Origin: Gordonia sp. (in: high G+C Gram-positive bacteria) | Lineage (GTDB): Bacteria > Actinomycetota > Actinomycetes > Mycobacteriales > Mycobacteriaceae | Assembly (NCBI GenBank): GCA_030152405.1 | Contig: JASLJL010000189.1 | Span: 1-12,354 of the forward strand | Reading direction: 5' to 3' | DNA length: 12,354 nt | Part shown: positions 6,306 through 11,985 of the stretch, piece by piece | Position numbering within the stretch: position 1 is the first letter of the stretch | Layout of the letters: each line of letters begins with the position of its first letter | The notes under the pieces: model-generated | Told to the model about the DNA's origin: nothing | Seen by the model: the letters and a program-made list of their open reading frames with translations, nothing else | Databases searched by the model: none | Made by a program: the position numbers and the translations under genes

Positions 6306-7036
6306 CCATGACGAGTCCGGCTACACCGACGCAGTCCTCCGCCGTGCTCAGCGAGCCTGCGGTCAGTGAGACCGGGATCGGGGCGACGGCGGACGTCTAT
6401 CGTCCGCAGGAGGACACCGAACTGCTGATCGAGGCGTTGGCGGCCGTCGACCTGCCCGGCGCCAAGGTGCTCGACCTGTGCACCGGATCGGGCGCCGTGG
6501 CGATCGCCGCCGCGCTCGGCGGCGCCGACGTCACCGCCGTCGACTCGTGTCCCCGCGCCGCCGGCCAGGCCCGCCGAAACGCGGTCGCGGCGGGCGTCGA
6601 CATCGGTGTGGTGTGTCTGGACCTCGCCGACGTCGGACGGTCGGGCTTCGACCTGATCACGTGCAATCCCCCGTACGTGCCCACGCCACTGGGCACCGAG
6701 TTGTCGGCGGACGGACCGACGCACGCGTGGAACGCCGGGCCCGACGGGCGCGCTGTGCTCGACGTGGTGTGCGCCGTGCTGCCGGGTCTCCTCGCCGACG
6801 ACGGGACCGCCTTGATCGTGCAGTCCGCACTCGCGGACGTCGAGTCGACCGTCGATCGGTTGCGAGCGGGCGGGCTCCGGGCCGAAGCGATCCTCGAACG
6901 CCGCATACCGTACGGCCCGGTTCTCCGGTCGCGTCGCGACCGGCTCGTGCAGGCGGGTTTCGTCGGCGCCGACGACGACGAGGAGTCGATCGTCGTCGTC
7001 CGGGCGGACCGGGTGCGGTCTGAGCGGACGCCATGA
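6302..7036 (+). CDS. HemK/PrmC-like SAM-dependent methyltransferase
   Basis: A 244-residue class I SAM-dependent methyltransferase. Motif I is VLDLCTGSGAVAI (about residues 56-68), with the acidic end of strand 2 at VTAVDS (77-82). The catalytic motif IV is NPPY (122-125), shared by HemK/PrmC-type glutamine N-methyltransferases and N6-adenine methyltransferases. It lacks the N-terminal helical domain of PrmC (usually about 280 aa in all), so it is closer in size to HemK2/MTQ2-type enzymes; the substrate could be protein, peptide or small molecule. The ATG at 6302 and the one at 6308 are both possible. Only a weak Shine-Dalgarno is present, and the ATG overlaps the stop of the 30-codon ORF, which suggests coupled translation. 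The 3' end overlaps the CDGSH gene by ATGA. Confidence 0.87.
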   Translation: MTMTSPATPTQSSAVLSEPAVSETGIGATADVYRPQEDTELLIEALAAVDLPGAKVLDLCTGSGAVAIAAALGGADVTAVDSCPRAAGQARRNAVAAGVDIGVVCLDLADVGRSGFDLITCNPPYVPTPLGTELSADGPTHAWNAGPDGRAVLDVVCAVLPGLLADDGTALIVQSALADVESTVDRLRAGGLRAEAILERRIPYGPVLRSRRDRLVQAGFVGADDDEESIVVVRADRVRSERTP

Positions 7037-7242
7037 CGCGCGAGCGGGCGACTCCGCGGGTGCGGGTCGTGCCCAAGGGGCCGATCCTCGTGGACGGTCC
7101 AGTCGACGTGCAGCGCCCCGACGGAACCACCCTCCATTGCGACCGATTCACCGTCGCGATCTGTGCGTGCGGATACAGCGCGACACCACCGCTGTGCGAT
7201 GCGAGTCATCGGCGGCAGCGGACCCACCGAAACCGGCACTGA
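7033..7242 (+). CDS. CDGSH-type iron-sulfur protein
   Basis: A 69-residue single-domain protein carrying the CDGSH [2Fe-2S] motif C-x-C-x2-S-x3-P-x-C-D-x-S-H as CACGYSATPPLCDASH (44-59). The ligands are Cys44, Cys46, Cys55 and His59. The usual Gly of CDGSH is Ala here; all four ligands are kept, so a 3Cys-1His cluster is expected. There is no membrane anchor, unlike mitoNEET, so it should be soluble and could carry electrons or clusters. It starts inside the methyltransferase stop (ATGA), implying coupled translation, and is followed after 28 bases by the DJ-1-like gene. Electron supply to the divergent iron oxygenase is an attractive but untested role. Confidence 0.92.
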   Translation: MTRERATPRVRVVPKGPILVDGPVDVQRPDGTTLHCDRFTVAICACGYSATPPLCDASHRRQRTHRNRH

Positions 7243-7270
7243 CAGGCCGGAACCAACGATGAGGAGAGAG

Positions 7271-7855
7271 ATGATCTTCGAGGAAGCGGCCGATCCCGCT
7301 CTCCGAGGCGGACGCCCCCTCGACGGCGCCGTCGTGGCGATCCTCGCCACCGACGGCGTGGAGGAGGCCGAACTCACCGCGCCGCGCGAAGCGGTCGAGG
7401 CGGCGGGCGGCCGCACCGTACTGGTGTCCTTGCAGCCGGGTGAGATCCAGGCCATGCACCACGACGTCGAACCGGCCGGGCGACACCACGTCGATCGGGT
7501 GGTCGCGGATGTCTCCGTCGCCGACTTCGACGCACTGCTTCTGCCGGGCGGCACGACCAACCCGGATCAACTCCGACAGGATCGCCACGCGGTCGACTTC
7601 GTCCGCGGGTGCATGCACGCGGACCGGCCGGTCGGCGTCATCTGCCACGGCGCATGGACATTGGTGGAGGCGAACGTCGTCGACGGTCGGACGTTGACCA
7701 GCTACCCCAGCATCCGGACGGACATCAGAAATGCGGGCGGCGACGTCGTCGACGCCGAGGTCGTGGTGGACGGCGGCCTGGTGTCGAGTCGGGATCCAGG
7801 CGACCTGCCCGCGTTCTGCGCCAAGATCGTCGACGTCTTCGCCGACCGCAGATAG
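7271..7855 (+). CDS. DJ-1/PfpI family protein
   Basis: A 194-residue protein of the DJ-1/PfpI (class I glutamine amidotransferase-like) superfamily, similar to general stress protein 18. The ATG at 7271 is chosen because GAGGAG (7261-7266) is placed correctly for it; an ATG at 7259 lies before that site. The nucleophile-elbow motif is GVICHGAW with Cys125 and His126, preceded by LLLPGG (about 90-95). The conserved acidic residue is one of the two Glu in DGVEEAEL (31-32). Family roles include protein or nucleotide deglycation, glyoxalase III activity and oxidative-stress protection; none can be assigned here. It is the last gene of the four-cistron operon. Confidence 0.9.
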   Translation: MIFEEAADPALRGGRPLDGAVVAILATDGVEEAELTAPREAVEAAGGRTVLVSLQPGEIQAMHHDVEPAGRHHVDRVVADVSVADFDALLLPGGTTNPDQLRQDRHAVDFVRGCMHADRPVGVICHGAWTLVEANVVDGRTLTSYPSIRTDIRNAGGDVVDAEVVVDGGLVSSRDPGDLPAFCAKIVDVFADRR

Positions 7856-7874
7856 CGGCTGATCCAGGCCGAAT

Positions 7875-7900
7875 GGTTCGTATTCGACGGTCCCGGGTAT
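7875..7900 (+). promoter_or_regulatory. SigF-type promoter for the GlsB-family gene
   Basis: GGTTC (7875-7879), 15 bases, then GGGTAT (7895-7900), which fits the SigF consensus with one -35 mismatch. Transcription should begin near 7908, just upstream of the Shine-Dalgarno AGGAGG (7919-7924). It would give the stress membrane protein its own start in addition to any read-through from the DJ-1 operon. Confidence 0.65.
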
Positions 7901-7930
7901 CCGGTCCTCCCATCAATCAGGAGGAATCTC

Positions 7931-8242
7931 ATGTCTGACGTTCATTACGCCGCCGTCGATGTACTCGCACGATCGACCACATTCACTTCGGTCGGCTGGA
8001 TCGGTTACATCGTGATCGGCGGTATCGCCGGCTGGCTCGCCAGCAAGGTTATGGGCACGGACGCGAGCATGGGCGTCGTGGCCAACATCGTCGTCGGCAT
8101 CATCGGTGCGCTCATCGGCGGATTCGTGTTGAGCTTCTTCCTCGACACCGCGAGCGGCGGCATGTGGTTCACCTTCATCACCGCGCTGCTCGGATCCATC
8201 GTGCTGCTCGCCGCGCTCAAGGCCGTCTCGCGACGAGGCTGA
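7931..8242 (+). CDS. GlsB/YeaQ/YmgE-family stress membrane protein
   Basis: A 103-residue inner-membrane protein of the transglycosylase-associated (PF04226-like) family, whose members are often induced by stationary phase, osmotic or acid stress and whose biochemical role is unknown. Three hydrophobic helices are visible: GWIGYIVIGGIAGWLAS (about 22-38), VVANIVVGIIGALIGGFVL (about 50-68) and WFTFITALLGSIVLLAAL (about 78-95). The glycine-rich spacing is typical of the family. The N-terminal 20 residues are longer than in the commonest members. The start follows AGGAGG at 7919-7924 with six bases between. The 3' end is four bases from that of the opposing response regulator. Confidence 0.9.
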   Translation: MSDVHYAAVDVLARSTTFTSVGWIGYIVIGGIAGWLASKVMGTDASMGVVANIVVGIIGALIGGFVLSFFLDTASGGMWFTFITALLGSIVLLAALKAVSRRG

Positions 8243-8260
8243 CCGCTCACTCCCGCGGTC
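8241..8260. terminator. small stem-loop between convergent genes
   Basis: GACCGC (8241-8246) and GCGGTC (8255-8260) form a perfect 6-bp stem with an 8-base loop. It covers the stop of the membrane-protein gene and the last codons of the response regulator. The design is like the stem-loop at 1038-1063: a short GC stem over a convergent junction without T-runs. The stem is short, so the call is tentative. Confidence 0.35.
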
Positions 8261-8888
8261 GGCTATCGGGCACGAAGCCGTGCTGTGCACCCCACAGCAC
8301 GGCTTGTGCTCGTGTGGCGACCCCGATCCGGCGGTAGCACGTGCGGATGTAGGTCTTCACCGAGTTGATCGACAGGCCCGTGCGATCGACGATGTCGGCA
8401 TTGCTCAAGCCCTGAGTGATCAGGGCGAGCACCTCGGCCTCACGCTGCGTGAGGCCTTCTTCGCGTCCGGGCCAATCTCCGGCGTTCGACACCGCCGTTG
8501 CCGCTCGCCCCGGGAACACCCGGGGCGCATGCGCTTCGGCGTGGACCCGCTCCAGAGCCTCCACGAGTTCGGAAGCGGGCAGCTTCTTCGACAGCACGGC
8601 CGCTGCGCCGTTGGCGAGGACGGCCGAGACCGCCGCTTCGGAGGTCTCCCACGAGTAGACCACGACCTTCCCGACTCGTCTGTCCCCCAACAGCTCGTCG
8701 ATCGTCTGCCGGTCAGCGGGCGGGCTGGCGAACGAGTCGTAGAGCGCGATGTCGACGGGTTCGGACACCTCGCCGGACGTCGACAGCGCGCGAACGCCGA
8801 CGCGGTCGGCGTACAGCCTGAACATGGATGCCAGGCCGCGGACGACCACGTCGTAGTCGTCGATGAGTGCCACTCGGATAGGGCCCAT
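8247..8888 (-). CDS. NarL/FixJ-type response regulator (LuxR HTH)
   Basis: A 213-residue transcription factor with an N-terminal receiver and a C-terminal LuxR-type helix-turn-helix. The ATG at 8886-8888 gives the canonical opening MGPIRVALIDDYDVVVRG and has AGGG about seven bases upstream; a GTG at 8913-8915 is less likely because it lies within the candidate promoter. Receiver residues are in place: Asp10/Asp11 (acidic pocket), Asp51 (phospho-acceptor candidate, in LYDSF rather than the usual DLxMP), Ser79 and Lys101/Lys102. The HTH spans about 145-205 (LTQREAEVLALITQGLSNADI then SINSVKTYIRTCYRRIG). No histidine kinase is adjacent, so it is an orphan in this window. It diverges from the PAS-ANTAR gene across a region with ACCCCT sites, which it may bind. 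Confidence 0.9.
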   Translation of the reverse strand: MGPIRVALIDDYDVVVRGLASMFRLYADRVGVRALSTSGEVSEPVDIALYDSFASPPADRQTIDELLGDRRVGKVVVYSWETSEAAVSAVLANGAAAVLSKKLPASELVEALERVHAEAHAPRVFPGRAATAVSNAGDWPGREEGLTQREAEVLALITQGLSNADIVDRTGLSINSVKTYIRTCYRRIGVATRAQAVLWGAQHGFVPDSRPRE

Positions 8889-8912
8889 ACTGAACCCTAC
8901 CGCCGCCGTATA

Positions 8913-8941
8913 CACCCCTAGGGGTGAGCCGCTTAACCCCT
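8913..8941. promoter_or_regulatory. candidate operator: ACCCCT palindrome plus third half-site
   Basis: CACCCCTAGGGGTG (8913-8926) is a perfect 14-bp palindrome made of two abutting ACCCCT half-sites. A third ACCCCT (8936-8941) begins 22 bases after the first, about two helical turns, so it would lie on the same face of the DNA. On the minus strand the palindrome falls between TTAAGC and TATACG, a plausible -35/-10 pair for the response-regulator gene. Autoregulation by that regulator is the natural guess; a metal-responsive repressor such as a CsoR type also favours C-tract palindromes. Confidence 0.45.
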
Positions 8942-9039
8942 TGTTCTTCCTATCATTCGGTACGAGGCGATTCCCTCATCGTGCTCGGGCCAAGCGCTCG
9001 GGTGCCCGCACTCGACCGTTCGAAGGTAGGACATCAGCT

Positions 9040-9717
9040 TTGTCACGAAATCTCGACCATCCAGTCGCCGACGCACCGGCGTTCCAGTTCGGTCGATTCT
9101 GGTACTACCGGGCGGAGGACCGCTGGGAGTGGTCCGACCAACTCGCCCGCCTGCACGGATACGACTCCGCCGACGTGGTGGTCCCGACCATCGACCTGAT
9201 GCTCTCGCACAAGCATCCTGACGATCGCGACCGAGTCGCAGGTCTTCTCGAACGGGTCCGCCGAGCCGGCGAGCCGTTCAGCAGCCAACACCGGATCGTC
9301 GACCGAGCAGGCACCGTCATCCCGGTCATCGTCATCGGAGATCTTCTCCACGACGACGAGGGACGACGCCGCGGGACGCACGGCTTCTACGTCGCGGCGT
9401 CCGCCGACGCCGAACACACCCCCACGACGACCAGTCGGAGGGACGACGCCCCGCAGCGCATGGACGTCGACGAGATGATGCGTCGGCGAGCGACGATCGA
9501 ACGCGTCAAAGGCGCCCTGATGCTCGCGTACCGGCTGAGTGACAAGCAGGCGTTCGACATGCTGGTCTGGCGTTCGCAGGAGTCGAACGTCAAGCTGTAC
9601 GCGCTCGCGGCCGCCATCGAAGCGCGGCTCGCCGAGATCGACATCCCGTCCGGCTCTCGAGGCGCATTCGATCGGATCGTCCTCGGCGCACACGACGACT
9701 CCGCACGCCAGGCCTGA
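9040..9717 (+). CDS. PAS-ANTAR regulatory protein
   Basis: A two-domain regulator of about 225 residues. A PAS fold (about 17-119) includes HPDDRDRV and a terminal GTHGFYVA strand; it should sense a small ligand or redox or light state. After a Thr/Ser-rich linker comes an ANTAR domain (about 144-197: RRRATIERVKGALM, QAFDMLVWRSQESNVKL), which in characterised cases binds paired RNA hairpins and prevents termination. No ATG or GTG is suitably placed. I choose TTG at 9040 because GTAGGA (9026-9031) is eight bases upstream and the protein then begins just before the PAS fold; the frame continues upstream to 8863, but that part overlaps the opposing regulator and its promoter. The RNA target is unknown. 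Confidence 0.85.
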   Translation: MSRNLDHPVADAPAFQFGRFWYYRAEDRWEWSDQLARLHGYDSADVVVPTIDLMLSHKHPDDRDRVAGLLERVRRAGEPFSSQHRIVDRAGTVIPVIVIGDLLHDDEGRRRGTHGFYVAASADAEHTPTTTSRRDDAPQRMDVDEMMRRRATIERVKGALMLAYRLSDKQAFDMLVWRSQESNVKLYALAAAIEARLAEIDIPSGSRGAFDRIVLGAHDDSARQA

Positions 9718-9793
9718 GCGGCGCACGTTTGACCAACGCCCGCACAGGGGACTCGGCCATGGACGGATCTGTTCGACGACTTGAGGAGACGAC

Positions 9794-10966
9794 ATGCGCG
9801 CAGTCACCTGGCAGGGCAAGCGAGACGTACGGGTGGAGACCGTTCCCGACCCCCGCATCGAGGAACCGTCAGACGCAGTGATCCGAGTCAGTTCGACGAA
9901 CATCTGCGGCTCTGACCTGCATCTCTACGAGGTCCTCTCGCCGTTCATGACAGCCGGCGACATCCTCGGACATGAGGCCATGGGCGTGGTCGAGGAAGTC
10001 GGCACTGACGTAGGCGACCTCCACGTCGGCGACCGAGTGGTCATCCCTTTCCAGATCTCATGCGGACGGTGTTTCATGTGCGACCGTTCGCTGTACACCC
10101 AGTGCGAGACCACGCAGGTCCGCGACCAGGGAACCGGCGCGGCTCTCTTCGGCTACTCGAGCCTCTACGGGGCGGTGCCCGGCGGTCAATCGGAGTACCT
10201 CCGAGTCCCGCAGGCCCAGTTCACCCACATCAAAGTCCCCGACGGTCCACCCGACAGTCGGTTCGGTTACCTGTCCGACGTTCTGCCGACCGCGTGGCAG
10301 GCCGTCGAGTACGCCGACATCCCGCCCGGAGGAACGGTGGCCGTGCTCGGCTTGGGGCCGATCGGCGACATGGCCGCCCGCATCGCCGCACATCGCGGCG
10401 TGCGGGTGATCGGCGTCGACCGCGTGCCCGAACGGAGAGCCCGAGCCGCCGCCCGCGGGATCGAGACGTTGTCGTCGGACATCGACGTCGGTGCCGCAGT
10501 TCGGGACGCGACCTCAGGTCGAGGCTCGGACTCGGTGATCGACGCGGTCGGCATGGAGGCCCACGGCTCGCCTGTGGCGGAGACCCTCCAGCACGCGGTT
10601 GGAATGCTGCCAGAGGCCTTGGGCCGGAAGGTGAACTCGACCCTCGGGATTGATCGCCTGTCCGCCCTGTACACGGCCTTCGACGCGGTGCGACGTGGCG
10701 GCACCGTGTCCGTGTCCGGGGTGTACGGCGGTGCCGTCGACCCGCTGCCGATGTTCACCATCTTCGACAAGCAGATCCAGATCCGGTGCGGGCAGGCGAA
10801 TGTCAAGCGGTGGACCGACGCGATCATGCCGCTGTTGACCGACGACGACCCGCTGGGAGTCGACGACTTCGCGTCGCACCGACTCCGACTCGATGACGCA
10901 CCCGACGCCTACGCCAAGTTCCAGGCGAAGGCGGACGGGTACGTCAAGGTCGTCCTTACCCCCTGA
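9794..10966 (+). CDS. zinc-dependent alcohol/formaldehyde dehydrogenase (MDR)
   Basis: A 390-residue medium-chain dehydrogenase/reductase, probably cytosolic, using NAD(H). Likely catalytic zinc ligands are Cys38 (NICGSD) and His60-Glu61 (GHE). A structural zinc loop is complete at Cys90, Cys93, Cys96 and Cys104. The Rossmann motif is GLGPIG (186-191), with Asp209 at the end of the second strand favouring NAD over NADP. Length and the long insertion around 110-160 match the glutathione-dependent/-independent formaldehyde dehydrogenase-like subgroup rather than short alcohol dehydrogenases; the substrate remains open. The start is fixed by GAGGAG (9783-9788) six bases upstream. It lies 76 bases after the PAS-ANTAR gene on the same strand. 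The gap has no clear terminator, so co-transcription is possible. Confidence 0.93.
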   Translation: MRAVTWQGKRDVRVETVPDPRIEEPSDAVIRVSSTNICGSDLHLYEVLSPFMTAGDILGHEAMGVVEEVGTDVGDLHVGDRVVIPFQISCGRCFMCDRSLYTQCETTQVRDQGTGAALFGYSSLYGAVPGGQSEYLRVPQAQFTHIKVPDGPPDSRFGYLSDVLPTAWQAVEYADIPPGGTVAVLGLGPIGDMAARIAAHRGVRVIGVDRVPERRARAAARGIETLSSDIDVGAAVRDATSGRGSDSVIDAVGMEAHGSPVAETLQHAVGMLPEALGRKVNSTLGIDRLSALYTAFDAVRRGGTVSVSGVYGGAVDPLPMFTIFDKQIQIRCGQANVKRWTDAIMPLLTDDDPLGVDDFASHRLRLDDAPDAYAKFQAKADGYVKVVLTP

Positions 10967-10990
10967 GCGGACCGACGGCCCGCCGACCCG

Positions 10991-11461
10991 TCACCCCGCG
11001 GTGGCAGACTCGGCGGCCAGTCGGGCCAGCGTCTGCTCCAGTTCGTCCTCGGTGACGAGGGGAAAGCCGACCTTCTCCAGCAGCTTCTTGTCAGTCACCT
11101 TCGACCAGTCGTAGGTGTGGCGGACAAGGGTCGAGTCCGGTCCCTGAGACTCGAGCTCCCAGACCCACTCCCACCCGGGTGGTTCGGTGCCTGCCGGAGC
11201 GGTCTTCCAGGCGAGGAGTTTGTCCTTGGCGTAGCCGGTGACGTGGTTGTCGGTCTGATACTCGCCACCCATGTGCGGCCCCTCCATGTTCATGGTGAAC
11301 ACGTCGCCGACGTGCTGGATCCGGTCGGCGTGATCGACCCCTCGGATGAATCCCGAACCGTCCAGGGACTGGTGCCTTTCGGGATTGCTCAGCACGTCGA
11401 AGACCCGGTCGACCGGCGCGTCGATCACGCGTTCCACTGTCACACTCGTTTGATCGCTCAT
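10991..11461 (-). CDS. SRPBCC (polyketide cyclase/START-like) protein
   Basis: A 156-residue protein of the SRPBCC superfamily, a helix-grip fold with a deep hydrophobic pocket. The classic N-terminal pattern is present: VERVIDAPVDRVFDVLSNPERH (about 9-30). Aromatic strands follow (GWEWVWELES near 96-105; RHTYDWSKV near 114-122), and the chain ends in a long helix. Members bind or modify lipids and aromatics, or act as co-factors of toxin-like systems, so no function is assigned. The start at 11461 is preferred over the upstream frame opening (11593) because the fold begins directly after it and GGTGGAG lies just before; the 44 extra residues would be Arg-rich and would overlap the divergent gene's start. 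It converges on the dehydrogenase and diverges from the VOC gene. Confidence 0.85.
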   Translation of the reverse strand: MSDQTSVTVERVIDAPVDRVFDVLSNPERHQSLDGSGFIRGVDHADRIQHVGDVFTMNMEGPHMGGEYQTDNHVTGYAKDKLLAWKTAPAGTEPPGWEWVWELESQGPDSTLVRHTYDWSKVTDKKLLEKVGFPLVTEDELEQTLARLAAESATAG

Positions 11462-11583
11462 GTCTCCACCGTGCCCACGCCGGCCCGATCTGGCAACCCG
11501 TTCCCGCTTCTGTTCGTTCGGTGTTTCGAAAGCCCGAGCGGTGGGAACCCGACCTCGGCCGACGACATCAAGGGAGGTCCGGC

Positions 11584-11949
11584 GTGCTGACACTCGAATC
11601 AGACAGTCCCTGTCTGTTGCTCACCGGTGACGTGGAACGTTTAGCCGACTTCTGGCGACAGGCGCTGCGACTCTCGCTCGGCCGCCGTCGCAACTTCCGA
11701 GTCGAACTCGTCGACGCACGGTTCCGACCGCGGATGGTCATCCGCCAGGTGATGCCGCCGCGCCCTCGCGTGCGGGTTCATCTCACGGCGTTCGACACAC
11801 AGGACCTGACCGCCGCGGTCGAACGCCTGACTGCCCTCGGAGCGACTCCACCGCTCTCGCCGTACCCGTCGATGCCCGGCAGGGCCGTCGTGCTGGATCC
11901 CGACCGCAACACCGTCGAGATCACGGCGTCCGTCAGCTCGCCGGCCTAG
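11584..11949 (+). CDS. VOC/glyoxalase-like protein
   Basis: A 121-residue protein of the vicinal-oxygen-chelate (glyoxalase/bleomycin-resistance) superfamily. The GTG start is supported by GGGAGG six bases upstream (11572-11577). The chain shows the half-repeats of the fold: SPCLLLTGDVERLADFWRQA, then RVRVHLTAFDTQDLTAAVERL and a closing AVVLDPDRNTVEITA, whose DPxxNxxE pattern is the family's best signature. His66 and Glu112 could bind metal; the rest of the metal site is unclear, as in many actinobacterial glyoxalase-like proteins of this size. Function is unknown. It lies 36 bases before the catalase-like gene with a strong Shine-Dalgarno between, so the two probably form an operon. Confidence 0.8.
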   Translation: MLTLESDSPCLLLTGDVERLADFWRQALRLSLGRRRNFRVELVDARFRPRMVIRQVMPPRPRVRVHLTAFDTQDLTAAVERLTALGATPPLSPYPSMPGRAVVLDPDRNTVEITASVSSPA

Positions 11950-11985
11950 CTTCGACGCACTCGACACCGACCAACGGAGGAATCC

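Noticed and set aside
6397..7560. Minus-strand 387-aa open frame opposite the methyltransferase operon
   Set aside because: Ser/Thr/Arg-rich translation without motifs; it runs across three plus-strand genes with clear motifs.
9718..9793. ANTAR-type RNA target (paired hexaloop hairpins) before the dehydrogenase
   Set aside because: No pair of stems with six-base loops could be drawn in this 76-base gap.
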